In this document: positions 44,452 through 54,483 of the stretch, piece by piece
How positions within the stretch are numbered: position 1 is the first letter of the stretch
How the letters are laid out: every line of letters starts with the position of its first letter
Source: Methylocystis sp. H62
GTDB taxonomy: Bacteria; Pseudomonadota; Alphaproteobacteria; Rhizobiales; Beijerinckiaceae
Direction of reading: 5' to 3'
Length of the DNA: 64,000 nt
Assembly: GCF_015709515.1 (NCBI RefSeq)
Contig: NZ_JADNQZ010000058.1
Coordinates: forward strand, 372,001 to 436,000
The notes under the pieces: model-generated
Seen by the model: the letters and a program-made list of their open reading frames with translations, nothing else
Database searches by the model: none
What the model was told of the DNA's origin: nothing
Made by a program: the position numbers and the translations under genes

Positions 44452-45375
44452 ATGACCAAGCACGTCGCCGTTCTGATGGGCGGACTTTCCGCCGAACGCG
44501 AAATTTCATTGCGCTCGGGCGAGGCCTGCGCGAAAGCTCTTGAAGAGCAGGGGTTTCAAGTGTCCCGCGTCGACGCGGGACATGACGTCGCGAATGTCCT
44601 TGCGGCGCTCAAACCGGACGTCGCCTTCAACGCGCTCCACGGCAAGTTCGGCGAGGACGGCTGCATTCAGGGCGTGCTGGAAATTCTGCGCATCCCCTAC
44701 ACGCATTCGGGCGTGCTCGCCTCTTCGGCGGCGATGAAAAAGGATGTCGCGAAGACGGTGATGGCGGCCGCCGGCGTTCCGACGCCAAAAGGGCGCGTTC
44801 TGCACAGGCTGGACGCCGCCAAAGCGCACGCGCTGCCCCTTCCTTATGTCCTCAAGCCCGTCTCCGAAGGCTCCTCCTTCGGCGTCTTCATCGTTAGCGA
44901 GGGCCAAGAGCATCCCCCGCAGGAATTATGGCGCGAGGATTGGACTCATGGCGACATGATGCTTGCGGAGCAATTCATCGCCGGGCGCGAACTCACATGC
45001 GCCGTCATGAACGACAAGGCGCTTGACGTGATCGAAATTCTCGCGGCCGACGGCGGCTGGTACGATTATCACGCCAAATACGCCAAGGGCGGCTCGAAAC
45101 ACGTCCTTCCGGCAAATCTTAAACTGAATATTTACCAAGAGGTCCAACATTTGGCCCTTGAGGCTCACCGAGCTCTCGGCTGTCGCGGCGTAAGCCGCGC
45201 GGACTTCCGATACGACGACCGCCCCGGAGGTACGGGCGAACTCGTCGTGTTGGAGGTGAACACGCAGCCGGGAATGACGGAGACCTCGCTCGTGCCAGAA
45301 ATGGCGGCATACGCAGGTTTTTCATTCGGCGAGTTGGTCAGATGGATGGTGGAAGACGCATCCTGCGATCGTTGA
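44452..45375 (+). CDS. ddl: D-alanine--D-alanine ligase
   Basis: 307 residues. ATP-grasp enzyme making the D-Ala-D-Ala used by MurF. VLMGGLSAEREISLRSGEAC at 7-26, FNALHGKFGEDGCIQGVLEI near 63, YTHSGVLASSAAMKKDVAK near 83, LKPVSEGSSFGVFIV near 130 and VLEVNTQPGMTETSLVPEMAAYAG near 264, with the metal-binding Glu and Asn. The ftsQ reading frame begins 34 bp inside its end. Confidence 0.97.
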   Translation: MTKHVAVLMGGLSAEREISLRSGEACAKALEEQGFQVSRVDAGHDVANVLAALKPDVAFNALHGKFGEDGCIQGVLEILRIPYTHSGVLASSAAMKKDVAKTVMAAAGVPTPKGRVLHRLDAAKAHALPLPYVLKPVSEGSSFGVFIVSEGQEHPPQELWREDWTHGDMMLAEQFIAGRELTCAVMNDKALDVIEILAADGGWYDYHAKYAKGGSKHVLPANLKLNIYQEVQHLALEAHRALGCRGVSRADFRYDDRPGGTGELVVLEVNTQPGMTETSLVPEMAAYAGFSFGELVRWMVEDASCDR

Positions 45376-46358
45376 GAGAGTCATTTTCGGCTCGGCACTC
45401 GCTCGTCCCCATCGTTCCCGGAGAAGCCCCATACGCCTTGGCGGCGGTCGCCGTTGCGACCATCCCGCCGGCAGCCGTTCCCGCCGCCCCCGCGGCGGTC
45501 GCTCCGCGCGCGTCGGCGCGAAGAACCCGCGGTGAACGTCTCCTTTCGCGCCTCGCCTTGCTGGGCCGTCCCGGCGTCGGCGCTCTGGCGACGCTTGCGC
45601 TCTTCGCCGCTATCGGCGCGGCGGGATTTGTCGAGAACGGCGGCTACGCCGCTCTCGTCGCAAGCGAGGGTGAGCTCTACGACATCGCGGCGCGCGTCGC
45701 CGGGTTTCCGATTTCCGCCGTCACCATCACCGGTCAATCGCGGTTGACCGAACGCGAACTTCTCGAGGCCGCGGGCGTCGGGCCGCGAAACTCCTTGCCT
45801 TTTCTCGATGCGACGGCGGTGCGCGACCGGCTGATGCAGGTCCCCCTCGTCAAAACCGCGCGGGTGATGAAGCTATACCCCGATCGCCTGGTCGTCGCGA
45901 TCGAAGAGCGGCAGCCAAGCGCCTTGTGGCAGCGCGACGGACGCGTCGCCGTCATTTCCGAAGACGGCGTGCCGATCGATGAGTTGCGCGACCAGCGCTA
46001 TCTCGGTCTGCCGTTCGTCGTCGGCGAGGGCGCGCAGAAGCGTCTGCTCGAATTTCTCATGCTGTTGACGAAGGCTGGCGACCTTGCGCATCGCATCAAG
46101 GCCGGCGTGCTCGTCGCGGGACGCCGCTGGAACTTCGAGGTGACGAATGGCGTCACGGTGAAACTGCCGGAGATCGATCCATCCGGCGCGCTGGAGACGC
46201 TCGCGCGGCTGCAGCGAGAGGCGCGGATCCTCGACAAGGACGTCATGTTCATCGACTTGCGTATTCCCGACCGCGTCAGCGTCAGGCTGACGGAAGAGGC
46301 CGCTGCGGCGCGCGAAGCGCAGCTTGCGCCGCGCAAGTCGACCAAGAGTGGTGGTTAG
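45342..46358 (+). CDS. ftsQ: Cell division protein FtsQ
   Basis: 338 residues. Cytosolic Ala/Pro-rich N-terminus of about 75 residues, one membrane helix near 85-105 (GVGALATLALFAAIGAAGFV), then a POTRA domain (FPISAVTITGQSRLTERELLEAAGV near 127) and the beta domain (VKTARVMKLYPDRLVVAIEERQPSALW). FtsQ links early and late divisome proteins in the periplasm. The start ATG at 45342 gives a 34-bp overlap with ddl; a later start inside the low-complexity N-terminus cannot be excluded. Confidence 0.93.
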   Translation: MDGGRRILRSLRESFSARHSLVPIVPGEAPYALAAVAVATIPPAAVPAAPAAVAPRASARRTRGERLLSRLALLGRPGVGALATLALFAAIGAAGFVENGGYAALVASEGELYDIAARVAGFPISAVTITGQSRLTERELLEAAGVGPRNSLPFLDATAVRDRLMQVPLVKTARVMKLYPDRLVVAIEERQPSALWQRDGRVAVISEDGVPIDELRDQRYLGLPFVVGEGAQKRLLEFLMLLTKAGDLAHRIKAGVLVAGRRWNFEVTNGVTVKLPEIDPSGALETLARLQREARILDKDVMFIDLRIPDRVSVRLTEEAAAAREAQLAPRKSTKSGG

Positions 46359-46362
46359 CTGC

Positions 46363-47673
46363 ATGATTTCTCCTGGTGTCCCACCGCGCATGAAGCCGCT
46401 CTCGCCGCGTCGCTCCGCGACGTTCGCGGCGCTTGACGTCGGCACGTCGAAGATCGCCTGCCTGATCGCGCGGCTGACCCCGCTTGGCGTGGTCGCGCCC
46501 GGCGATTGGCGCACGCATCGCGTTCGCGTCGTTGGCATTGGCCATCAGCGCTCTCTGGGCGTGAAGAACGGCCTCGTGGTCGACATGGACGCCGCCGATG
46601 CCGCGATCCGGCAAACCGTCGACGCCGCCGAGCGCATGGCCGGCATGCAGGTGGAGCGCGTCATTGTCACGGCGTCGGGCGGCCGACTGTCCTCGCAGCA
46701 TTTTCAGGCGAAACGCGTGATTGGCGGCCGTGAAGTCGCCGAACACGACATTCATCGGGTTCTCGAGGCTTCGGCCGCGCATCATCTCCAGCGCGGCCGA
46801 GTCGCCGTGCACTCGCTGCCGACGGGCTTTTCGCTCGACGGCGTGTCTGGCATCCGAGAGCCTAAAGACATGATCGGCGAAGAGCTGGCGGTCGATCTCC
46901 ACGTCGCGACCTGCGATCAGGCCGCCGCCCGCAATCTTCTCGTCGCCGTCGAGCGCAGCCATCTCAGCGTCGAAGCCATGGCCGCCGCGCCCTATGTCGC
47001 CGGACTCTCCACGCTCGAACCCGACGAGGCAGAAATGGGCGTCGTGGTTATCGACATGGGCGCTGGATCAACATCCGTGGCCGTCTTCGCCCGGGGCGAG
47101 ATGATTCACCTGGACGCCGTCACGCTTGGCGGCGCCCACGTCACGATGGACATCGCGCGCGGACTCGACGCGCGGCTCTCCGACGCGGAGCGGCTGAAGA
47201 CCTTTCACGGCTCGGCGATCGCTTCGACGTCAGACGAGCGCGAAACCATTTCCTTCGATCACGTCGGTGAGAGCGATCACAAGGCGCATGCGCCTAAATC
47301 GCATCTCGTGCGCATTATCCGCCCGCGAATAGAGGAAACGCTGGAGTTCCTGCGCGATCGCTTGGCGAAGGCCGGCCATCCGAGCGGTCCTGGCCGTCGT
47401 ATCGTGCTGACGGGCGGCGCCAGCCAGCTCACAGGCGTCGCCGAGGCGGCGCGCCGCATTCTCGGCGGACAGGTTCGGGTGGGACGTCCGATCGGCGTCG
47501 AGGGCTTGCCGGATTCCTCCAAGAGCCCCGCCTTCGCGGCCGCGGCCGGGCTGCTCGTCTATCCGCAAGTCGCCGCGCACGAATATTTCGAGCCGCGCCG
47601 GATCGAGCGCGCGGCGACGGGAACTGACGGATACATCTCGCGCGTAGGGAGATGGTTAAGAGAAAGCTTCTAG
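46363..47673 (+). CDS. ftsA: Cell division protein FtsA
   Basis: 436 residues from ATG 46363, which follows the ftsQ stop by 4 bp; ATG 46390 is a plausible alternative, as the conserved part begins TFAALDVGTSKIACLIARL. Actin-like ATPase that tethers FtsZ to the membrane. Seen: GHQRSLGVKNGLVVDMDAA (1C region), VSGIREPKDMIGEELAVDLHV, VVIDMGAGSTSVAVF (phosphate 2), IVLTGGASQLTGV (adenosine motif) and a C-terminal amphipathic stretch SRVGRWLRESF that should bind the membrane. Confidence 0.96.
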   Translation: MISPGVPPRMKPLSPRRSATFAALDVGTSKIACLIARLTPLGVVAPGDWRTHRVRVVGIGHQRSLGVKNGLVVDMDAADAAIRQTVDAAERMAGMQVERVIVTASGGRLSSQHFQAKRVIGGREVAEHDIHRVLEASAAHHLQRGRVAVHSLPTGFSLDGVSGIREPKDMIGEELAVDLHVATCDQAAARNLLVAVERSHLSVEAMAAAPYVAGLSTLEPDEAEMGVVVIDMGAGSTSVAVFARGEMIHLDAVTLGGAHVTMDIARGLDARLSDAERLKTFHGSAIASTSDERETISFDHVGESDHKAHAPKSHLVRIIRPRIEETLEFLRDRLAKAGHPSGPGRRIVLTGGASQLTGVAEAARRILGGQVRVGRPIGVEGLPDSSKSPAFAAAAGLLVYPQVAAHEYFEPRRIERAATGTDGYISRVGRWLRESF

Positions 47674-47697
47674 TATCGCGTGAAGTGATTCTTTCGA

Positions 47698-47723
47698 CCC
47701 GGCGCGCCCTTCGACGCGCCGGG
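47698..47723 (+). promoter_or_regulatory. Hairpin between ftsA and ftsZ
   Basis: CCCGGCGCG and CGCGCCGGG pair perfectly over 9 bp around an 8-nt loop, 25 bp after ftsA. No T-run follows, so it is unlikely to be an efficient intrinsic terminator. It may modulate ftsZ mRNA levels relative to ftsA. Confidence 0.4.
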
Positions 47724-47819
47724 GGTGATTGCCAAGGACGACGCGTTCGGCGACCGGGCGTCCAAGGGCGAAGGACAACGGGCGCCGAGTTGTGAACGCA
47801 TTGGTGAGAGGCCTGGCAG

Positions 47820-49466
47820 ATGACGATCAACCTTAAAGCTCCCGAACTCAGGGAATTGAAGCCCCGCATCATGGTTTGCGGCGTCGGCGGCGGTGGCTGC
47901 AACGCCGTCAACAATATGATCACCTCTGGTCTGTCGGGCGTCGATTTCCTTGTCGCCAATACTGACGCCCAGGCGCTCGCGTCGTCGCAGGCCGAGCGAA
48001 TCATCCAAATGGGCCTGCAGGTGACCGAAGGGCTGGGCGCTGGCGCTCAGCCGGAAGTCGGCCGGGCCGCCGCGGAAGAAGCGCGCGAAGAAATTCGCGA
48101 GCATCTCTCCGGCGCGCATATGTGCTTCGTCACCGCCGGCATGGGCGGCGGCACCGGCACGGGCGCCGCGCCGGTGATCGCGCAGATCGCGCGCGAAATG
48201 GGCATTCTCACCGTCGGCGTCGTGACGAAGCCGTTCCATTTCGAAGGCCAGCGTCGCCTGCGCATCGCCGAATCGGGCATCTCCGAACTGCAAAAATGCG
48301 TCGATACGCTGATCGTCATCCCGAATCAGAATCTCTTCCGCATCGCCACGGAGAAGACGACCTTCGCCGACGCCTTCGCCATGGCCGACCAGGTTCTCTA
48401 TTCGGGAGTCGCGTCGGTTACGGATTTGATGGTCAAGGAAGGCCTCATCAACCTCGATTTTGCTGACGTCCGTTCGATCATGCGCGGCATGGGCAAGGCG
48501 ATGATGGGCACCGGCGAAGCCACGGGTGAAAATCGCGCCAATCTTGCCGCGGAAGCCGCGATCGCCAATCCGCTGCTTGACGAAGTGTCGATGAAGGGCG
48601 CGCGCGGCCTGCTGATCTCGATCACCGGCGGCCACGATCTGACGCTCTACGAAGTCGACGAGGCGGCGAGCCGTATTCGCCAGGAGGTCGACGAGGACGC
48701 CAACATCATTCTGGGCGCGACATTCGATTCCTCGCTTGAAGGCGTGGTGCGCGTCTCCGTCGTCGCGACGGGCATCGACCTGACCGCGATCACGGCCGAT
48801 GATCCGACGAGCGAATCGCGTCTCGCCGAGGCCGCCGAGCGCCTGCGCGCCCAGTTGCAGCAGGCGCGCGCCCAGCAGGCGCCGGCCGTCGAGGCCGCGC
48901 CGGTTCTGCGTCATCGCGAAGAGCCACACGCTGCCGCGGGCTATTATTCTGAGCAGGCGCCGCCGCATGGCATTTACCTCGAGCCGGCGCCGCCGCGTCT
49001 CGCCTATGGCGAGCCGAGGTACGAAGCCGAGCGTCACGAAGCGCCGGCGGTCGCCTATGTGCCTCCGGCGCCCGAGCAGCCGCGTGCGCCGCGCATGCCA
49101 CAGATCGAGGATTTTCCCCAGCCCATCCAGGAACAGCTACGTCAGCAGATGGGCGCTGGCGACCCTCGTCGCAAATCGATTTTCGAGCGCCTCGCCTCCT
49201 TCGGGGCGAGCCGTCAGGAAGATTCGATGCATGGCTCGATGCATGGCGGACCCGCGGCGCCGGCCCCGCGCCCGCAAATGGCTCCCACAGGCCAGCCTTC
49301 GGCGACACACGCCGAATATGGCAAGCGACCGGCCGCTCCGGCGCCGGTCGGCGCCGGCGGACATGCTGCGCTCGATCCGCACGGTCGTCGCGCCTTGCAG
49401 CCGCGCCCGTCCGAGGAGGATCATCTGGAGATCCCGGCCTTCCTGCGTCGCCAGGCCAACCACTGA
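47820..49466 (+). CDS. ftsZ: Cell division GTPase FtsZ
   Basis: 548 residues. Tubulin-like ring-forming protein. GTP-binding blocks [15 protein letters not shown] at 18-32 and the tubulin signature [12 protein letters not shown] near 107; FATEKTTF-type [12 protein letters not shown] and the T7 loop [11 protein letters not shown] near 210. The globular part ends near 325; a long (~210-residue) linker rich in Pro, Ala, Glu and Gln follows, as in alphaproteobacteria, including a short SMHGSMHGG duplication. The conserved C-terminal peptide [13 protein letters not shown] binds FtsA and other partners. Followed by a strong terminator. Confidence 0.98.
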   Translation: MTINLKAPELRELKPRIMVCGVGGGGCNAVNNMITSGLSGVDFLVANTDAQALASSQAERIIQMGLQVTEGLGAGAQPEVGRAAAEEAREEIREHLSGAHMCFVTAGMGGGTGTGAAPVIAQIAREMGILTVGVVTKPFHFEGQRRLRIAESGISELQKCVDTLIVIPNQNLFRIATEKTTFADAFAMADQVLYSGVASVTDLMVKEGLINLDFADVRSIMRGMGKAMMGTGEATGENRANLAAEAAIANPLLDEVSMKGARGLLISITGGHDLTLYEVDEAASRIRQEVDEDANIILGATFDSSLEGVVRVSVVATGIDLTAITADDPTSESRLAEAAERLRAQLQQARAQQAPAVEAAPVLRHREEPHAAAGYYSEQAPPHGIYLEPAPPRLAYGEPRYEAERHEAPAVAYVPPAPEQPRAPRMPQIEDFPQPIQEQLRQQMGAGDPRRKSIFERLASFGASRQEDSMHGSMHGGPAAPAPRPQMAPTGQPSATHAEYGKRPAAPAPVGAGGHAALDPHGRRALQPRPSEEDHLEIPAFLRRQANH

Positions 49467-49485
49467 AGACATTCTCGACAACCGG

Positions 49486-49516
49486 AAAAGGCCCGCCTCG
49501 CGCGGGCCTTTTCATT
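49486..49516 (+). terminator. Rho-independent terminator after ftsZ
   Basis: AAAAGGCCCGC and GCGGGCCTTTT form an 11-bp perfect stem around CTCGC, with T-rich sequence (ttttcatttt) at the 3' side, 20 bp after the ftsZ stop. Confidence 0.9.
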
Positions 49517-49577
49517 TTGGCCGCCGGGTCTTGTAACAAACTGTAAGAAAGCGTGACTGGAGCGTCGGCGCCCGGAT

Positions 49578-50573
49578 TTGCTATCGTTCGTCCGGGCTTT
49601 AGGGGAGGGTTGCGCCATTCTTTCGGATTCACGCCGACCTGCGTTGCGCGCGCGCCGCGCTGCGCGTCCCGGGAGCGCGGCCGCGCCAGCGGTTCAGCAG
49701 ACACTCGCACGAAGCTTCACGTTAACCGGCCAGGGCGTGCATGGCGGTCGTCCCGCCAGCATCACGCTCGCGCCGGCCGGCGCTGACGTTGGGATCGTTT
49801 TCAGCGTCGCCGGAGCCGATATCGAAGCGCATTGGTCGCGCGTCGACGCATCGACATTGCGCACACAGCTCGCCGGCGACGGCGCAAGCGTGTCGACGGT
49901 CGAGCATGTGATGGCCGCGCTTGCGGCGCTTCGCGTCGACAATGCGCTGGTTTTGCTCGAAGGCGACGAGGTTCCAGCGATGGACGGCTCGGCGCGAGAC
50001 TTCGTCTTAGCGATCGACGAGGCCGGCGTCGTGGCGCTTACTGCGCCTCGGCGCGTGTTGCGCGTCGTCAATCCGGCGCGCGTATCCGACGGGGCCGGCT
50101 GGGCGGAACTGCGGCCGGCAGAATCCGGCCTCCATCTGGATGTGGAAATAGCCTTTCCCAGTCCAGTCGGCCGCCAACGCCTGGCGCTTGATCTGACGCC
50201 CGAGACGTTCCGGCGCGAACTGGCCGGCGCTCGCAGTTTCGGATTCCTGCGCGACGCCGAGCGGCTGTGGCGTGAAGGTCTGGCGCTCGGCGCCAATCTC
50301 GACAATACGCTCGTCTTTGACGCGCGCGCCGCGATCAATCCGCAGGGGGAGCGTTTCGCCGACGAAAGCGTACGTCACAAGATGCTCGACGTCGTGGGCG
50401 ATCTGGCGCTGGCCGGGGCGCCGATCATAGGCGCCTTCCGCTCCTATCGCGGCGGCCATAGCCTCAACCTCGCGCTCCTCGAAGCTGCGGCGCGCGCGGG
50501 CGCCCTGGCGCTCGAATTCGACGGCGGGCATAACGAAGGCGTGAGTGCGACAGGCCGAAGCCTGTCGCCATAA
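49578..50573 (+). CDS. lpxC: UDP-3-O-acyl-GlcNAc deacetylase
   Basis: 331 residues in the longest reading (TTG at 49578); the conserved protein starts near QQTLARSFTLTGQGVHGGRPA at about residue 40, so the true start may be later. Zn2+ enzyme for the committed step of lipid A synthesis. Zinc ligands visible: VSTVEHVMAALAAL (His), DESVRHKMLDVVGDLAL (His and Asp) and the GGHSLNLAL end (catalytic His). MDGSARDFV with the catalytic Glu region is also present. Follows ftsZ after its terminator, a common alphaproteobacterial arrangement. Confidence 0.95.
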   Translation: MLSFVRALGEGCAILSDSRRPALRARRAARPGSAAAPAVQQTLARSFTLTGQGVHGGRPASITLAPAGADVGIVFSVAGADIEAHWSRVDASTLRTQLAGDGASVSTVEHVMAALAALRVDNALVLLEGDEVPAMDGSARDFVLAIDEAGVVALTAPRRVLRVVNPARVSDGAGWAELRPAESGLHLDVEIAFPSPVGRQRLALDLTPETFRRELAGARSFGFLRDAERLWREGLALGANLDNTLVFDARAAINPQGERFADESVRHKMLDVVGDLALAGAPIIGAFRSYRGGHSLNLALLEAAARAGALALEFDGGHNEGVSATGRSLSP

Positions 50574-50738
50574 TCTCGCCAGATGGAAGGTTCTTCTTTC
50601 AGCCGACCGCAAAGGCGGGATCGGTGCGCCGTCCGCCGTCAGGGCAGGGCAAGGGCGTCCAGCAACGATTTGGCTTTATTGAGCTTAGAGGGCGCCGGGA
50701 CCGCGCGAGCGTCGCGCAGCGCCGCAATGGGGCAACAC

Positions 50739-51638
50739 ATGTCGGTTTTCGATCGTTCAATCAAAGTGTTGGCTTTGGCGTCGGCCTTGTCGATCGGCGC
50801 GGCGCCGGCGCGCGCCGACCTCATGGACTCGATCACCAGCGGTTTCGGTCTCTTTGGCAGCGGCGGGACGAAATATCAGACCGAGGTCACGCCCGACATT
50901 CCGGCCGAGGATCTCTATAACGCCGGTCTGGCGCGGCTGAAGGCCAAGGATTACGAGGGAGCAGCCAAGAAATTTGGCGAATTGGAAAAGCAATATCCGT
51001 CATCGGACTGGTCCCGCAAAGGGCTGCTGATGACGACCTTCGCTCAGTACGAGCACCCCAAATATGACGACGCCGTGCAGTCGGCGATGCGCTACATCGG
51101 ACTTTATCCGAACTCCGCCGATACGCCCTATGTCTACTATCTCGCGGGCATGTCCTTCTATAATCAGGTGCCGGACGTCATGCGCGATCAGCAGTCGGCT
51201 GAGAAGGCGCTGGAGGTTTTCACGCAGCTCGTACAGAAATTTCCGAAGTCGGAATATGTGAACGACGCCAAATACAAAATGCAGGTGACGCGAGACCAGC
51301 TCGCCGCCAAGGAGATGAACGTCGGGCGCTTCTATCTGCTTCGCAAGAATTCCCCCGCCGCGATCAACCGATTCCATGACGTTCTCGGCAAATATCAGAT
51401 GACGCGCCATACCGAAGAGGCGCTCTATCGCCTCACCGAAGCCTATCTCGCGATGGGCGTCACCAATGAAGCGCAGACCGCCGCCGCCATCCTGGGACAT
51501 AATTACCCGGATTCGCAGTGGTATAAGGACGCCCACGCGCTGCTGCAAAGCGACGGTCTCGAGCCGCACGAATACACAGATTCATGGCTCTCGAAGATCG
51601 GAAAGTCGCTCCACGCGAATCTGGCCGTCCTCCAATAG
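50739..51638 (+). CDS. bamD: Outer-membrane assembly factor BamD
   Basis: 299 residues from ATG 50739 (ATG 50727 is also possible). TPR-type protein of the BAM complex that inserts beta-barrels into the outer membrane. Seen: PAEDLYNAGLARLKAKDYEGAAKKFGELEKQYPSSDWSRKGLLM (first TPRs), YIGLYPNSADTPYVYYLAGMSFYNQVPDVMRDQ near 120, and VGRFYLLRKNSPAAINRFHDVLGKYQMTRHTEEALYRLTEAYLAMG. The leader (VLALASALSIGAAPARADL) has no Cys at the expected lipobox position, unlike E. coli BamD. Lies after lpxC and before recN. Confidence 0.93.
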   Translation: MSVFDRSIKVLALASALSIGAAPARADLMDSITSGFGLFGSGGTKYQTEVTPDIPAEDLYNAGLARLKAKDYEGAAKKFGELEKQYPSSDWSRKGLLMTTFAQYEHPKYDDAVQSAMRYIGLYPNSADTPYVYYLAGMSFYNQVPDVMRDQQSAEKALEVFTQLVQKFPKSEYVNDAKYKMQVTRDQLAAKEMNVGRFYLLRKNSPAAINRFHDVLGKYQMTRHTEEALYRLTEAYLAMGVTNEAQTAAAILGHNYPDSQWYKDAHALLQSDGLEPHEYTDSWLSKIGKSLHANLAVLQ

Positions 51639-52517
51639 TCGCGCCTGGATGAATGCGCCGGCATGCGCGAGCGCGCGCCGGCCCTCCTCAAGCCTTGCAT
51701 TCCATAAGTGCCACGCATGGATCATGCGCGGCCAGATCTCCAGCGTGACCGAGACGTCGGCGGCGCCGGCCGCAGCGGCGAGTCGCGTCGAATCGGCGAG
51801 CAGCGTTTCGTTTGAACCCACCTGAATCATGAGGGGCGGCAAGTCGCGGAGGTCGCCAAAAAGCGGCGAGACGCGCGGATCACGGCGATCGACTCCCGCC
51901 GGGACGTATGCCTGCGCGAGGTCCTCGAGATAGGCCTTATGCAGCAGCGGGTCGGCGTCGTCTTTCGTCGCCAGCGTTTCGCCGGAGAGGGTGAGATCGG
52001 TCCAAGGCGAAACGAGCCAGGCGCAGGCGGGGAGCGGCTCCTGGAGATCACGCAGCCGCATCAGCAAGGCAAGCGTCAGGCCGGCGCCGGCGCTGTCGCC
52101 GCCGACCGCGATCTGGCGCGCGGCAAATCCCTGTTCCCGAAGAAATCGCCAAGCCGCGAGCGCGTCGTCATAGGCGGCGGGAAACGGATGCTCGGGCGCC
52201 AGTCTGAACGCGACGGCGAGCGTGCGAGCGCCCGCGGCGCGTCCGGCTTCAGTGGCCATGCGGCGGTGGCTGACGATCGAACCGGAGCAGTAGCCGCCGC
52301 CATGGAAGAACAGCAGCGCGCGCGAGGGGTCGCTCGTTGGCGCGCAAGACCATTCGGCGGCGATGCCGTCGATCGACGCCGGCTCCAACGAGATATCCGG
52401 CGCGACCGGCCAAACGGCGCCGACTTCCTCGATGCGGGCGCGCCGCGCCGGCCAGCCGACGGGTCGCGGTTTTGCGCTCAGCAGGGCGCGAATGTCGTCG
52501 ATGCCAAGATCGGCCAT
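51582..52517 (-). CDS. Alpha/beta hydrolase of the hormone-sensitive lipase (HGG) family
   Basis: 311 residues from ATG 52517 (CGGAGA upstream); the frame is open beyond that but overlaps recN without homology. Oxyanion-hole motif FFHGGGYCSGS, nucleophile elbow VGGDSAGAGLTLAL (catalytic Ser), Asp in the SNETLLADS segment, and His in WPRMIHAWHLW near 280. It cleaves short-chain esters in known relatives; the substrate here is unknown. Embedded on the minus strand between bamD and recN, its 3' end overlapping bamD by 57 bp. Confidence 0.88.
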   Translation of the reverse strand: MADLGIDDIRALLSAKPRPVGWPARRARIEEVGAVWPVAPDISLEPASIDGIAAEWSCAPTSDPSRALLFFHGGGYCSGSIVSHRRMATEAGRAAGARTLAVAFRLAPEHPFPAAYDDALAAWRFLREQGFAARQIAVGGDSAGAGLTLALLMRLRDLQEPLPACAWLVSPWTDLTLSGETLATKDDADPLLHKAYLEDLAQAYVPAGVDRRDPRVSPLFGDLRDLPPLMIQVGSNETLLADSTRLAAAAGAADVSVTLEIWPRMIHAWHLWNARLEEGRRALAHAGAFIQARLLEDGQIRVERLSDLREP

Positions 52518-52629
52518 AAAATCTCCGTTTGGAAAAGGGCGCTGGCGACTATAATCGAGGGCCGTCCGCGCGTCGCCGGCGCGCGGCTTCCGGCGCATGT
52601 GCGCGCCCAGGGCATTTGAGCAACGCCTC

Positions 52630-54309
52630 ATGCTGGTCCGTCTTTCCATTCGCGACATCGTGCTGATCGACGCGCTCGACCTGGAATTCGCGCCGGGTCT
52701 GACGACGCTCACGGGCGAGACCGGCGCGGGAAAATCGATTCTGCTCGACGCCTTCGGGTTGGCGCTCGGGGGGCGGGGCGACGCGTCGCTCGTGCGCGCC
52801 GGCTGCGAACAGGGCCAGGTGACGGCGGCGTTCGATACGCCGGCCAATCATCCCGCTCATCTCGCGGCGCGCGAATTCGGATTGGCGAGCGAGGACGAGC
52901 TGGTGTTGCGCCGCGTGCAGGCGGCGGACGGCCGCACCCGCGCCTTTGTGAATGACCAGCCGGCGACGGCGCAGGCGCTGCGCGCGATTGGCCGCGAACT
53001 CGTCGAGATTCATTGTCAGCATGACGAACGCGCGCTGGTCGATCCGAATGCGCATCGCGCGCTCGTCGACGCGCATGGCGGCCTTATAGCGCAGGCCAAT
53101 GACGTGCGCGCGCGCTATGGCGCGTGGCAGGCGGCGCGCCGCGCGCTTGTTGAAGAAGAAGCGCGCATCGCCAAGGCGCGCGCCGACGCAGAATACCTAC
53201 GCCATGCGCACGCCGAGCTTTCGGAGCTGGCGCCGCAGGCGGGCGAGGAAGAGACGCTCGCCGAACGGCGGCTCTTCATGCAGCGCGCCGAAAAGGTCGC
53301 GTCGGACATATCCGATGCGCTTTCGGCGTTTTCGAATGACGGGTCGCCGGCGCGCGAAATCGCTCAGGCGGCGCGGCGGCTGGAGCGGCGTCTGACGCAG
53401 GCGCCGCAACTGCTGGATGCGCCGGCGCGCGCCTTGACGCAGGCTGTCGACGCCTTGGGTTTCGCCGAGGAAGCGCTCGAGCGCGCGCTCACTGAGACGA
53501 AATTCGATCCGGCGGAATTGGAGCGGGTCGAGGAGCGGCTGTTCGCGCTGCGCGGCGCCGCGCGCAAGCATCAGGTCGCGGTCGCCGACCTTGCGAAGCT
53601 TGAAGAAAAATTCGCCAATGACATCGCCGCGCTCGACGCCTCCGAAGCGCGGCTCGTCGCGCTGGGGCGCGCGCTTGCAGACGCCAAGCAGTCCTATGAC
53701 GAGACGGCCTTGGCCCTGTCCGCGGCGCGCCGCGCAGCGGCGAAGACACTCGATGCGCTGGTTGACGCCGAGTTGAAGCCGTTGCGGTTGGAGGGCGCGC
53801 ATTTCTCGACGCAGGTGACGAGCGACCCGGAGTCCGCCGGGCCGGAAGGAATCGACCGCGTCGAATTCTGGGTGCAGACCAATCCGGGCTCGCGCCCCGG
53901 TCCGCTGACCAAGGTCGCGTCGGGCGGCGAACTCGCGCGCTTCATGCTGGCGCTGAAGGTCGTTCTCGCGGACCGCGGCTCGGCGCCGACGCTGGTTTTC
54001 GACGAAATCGACACGGGCGTCGGCGGCGCCGTGGCCGACGCCATCGGTCAGCGGCTGGCGCGTCTCGCCAAACGCGCCCAGGTGCTCGCCGTCACTCACG
54101 CGCCGCAGGTCGCCGCGCGCGCCGGCCAGCATCTGCGCATCAGCAAGGGCGCGCCGGCGAAGACCGGGAAGGACAAGCGGGTCGCGACCAGCGTCGCCGT
54201 GCTGGCCGAAGGCGAGCGGCGCGAGGAGATCGCCCGCATGCTGTCAGGCGCCGCGATCACCGAGGAGGCGCGCGCCGCGGCCGCGCGGTTGCTGGAAGGG
54301 GCGGGGTAG
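52630..54309 (+). CDS. recN: DNA repair protein RecN
   Basis: 559 residues from ATG 52630. SMC-like ATPase that holds broken DNA ends and promotes RecA repair. Walker A LTGETGAGKSILLDAFGLALGG at about 29-50, VELHCQHDERALVDPNAHRALVD-type VEIHCQHDE near 128, a long coiled coil (residues 155-400), signature LTKVASGGELARFMLALK near 430 and Walker B TLVFDEIDTGVGG near 455, then VTHAPQVAARA. ligA, which follows recN in many relatives, is not in this window. Confidence 0.96.
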   Translation: MLVRLSIRDIVLIDALDLEFAPGLTTLTGETGAGKSILLDAFGLALGGRGDASLVRAGCEQGQVTAAFDTPANHPAHLAAREFGLASEDELVLRRVQAADGRTRAFVNDQPATAQALRAIGRELVEIHCQHDERALVDPNAHRALVDAHGGLIAQANDVRARYGAWQAARRALVEEEARIAKARADAEYLRHAHAELSELAPQAGEEETLAERRLFMQRAEKVASDISDALSAFSNDGSPAREIAQAARRLERRLTQAPQLLDAPARALTQAVDALGFAEEALERALTETKFDPAELERVEERLFALRGAARKHQVAVADLAKLEEKFANDIAALDASEARLVALGRALADAKQSYDETALALSAARRAAAKTLDALVDAELKPLRLEGAHFSTQVTSDPESAGPEGIDRVEFWVQTNPGSRPGPLTKVASGGELARFMLALKVVLADRGSAPTLVFDEIDTGVGGAVADAIGQRLARLAKRAQVLAVTHAPQVAARAGQHLRISKGAPAKTGKDKRVATSVAVLAEGERREEIARMLSGAAITEEARAAAARLLEGAG

Positions 54310-54483
54310 ACGGCTATTCAATGGAAACATGCTCCGCTTAAGCCGCCCTCTGGACGCTTGTGGCGTATGGAACAAGGAAGCCTGCCGCGTGTTTCTCGAA
54401 GTAAGGCGTGTCTGCGTTTGCCAAGCGCACTTCTTCGGATCTAGATGTCCGCGTCGGCAGACAGCGCCCATCCAGGAAAGGCG

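Noticed and set aside
47670-49037. 455-codon ORF antisense to ftsZ
   Set aside because: ftsZ is certain; the antisense frame shows Arg/Asp-rich shadow composition.
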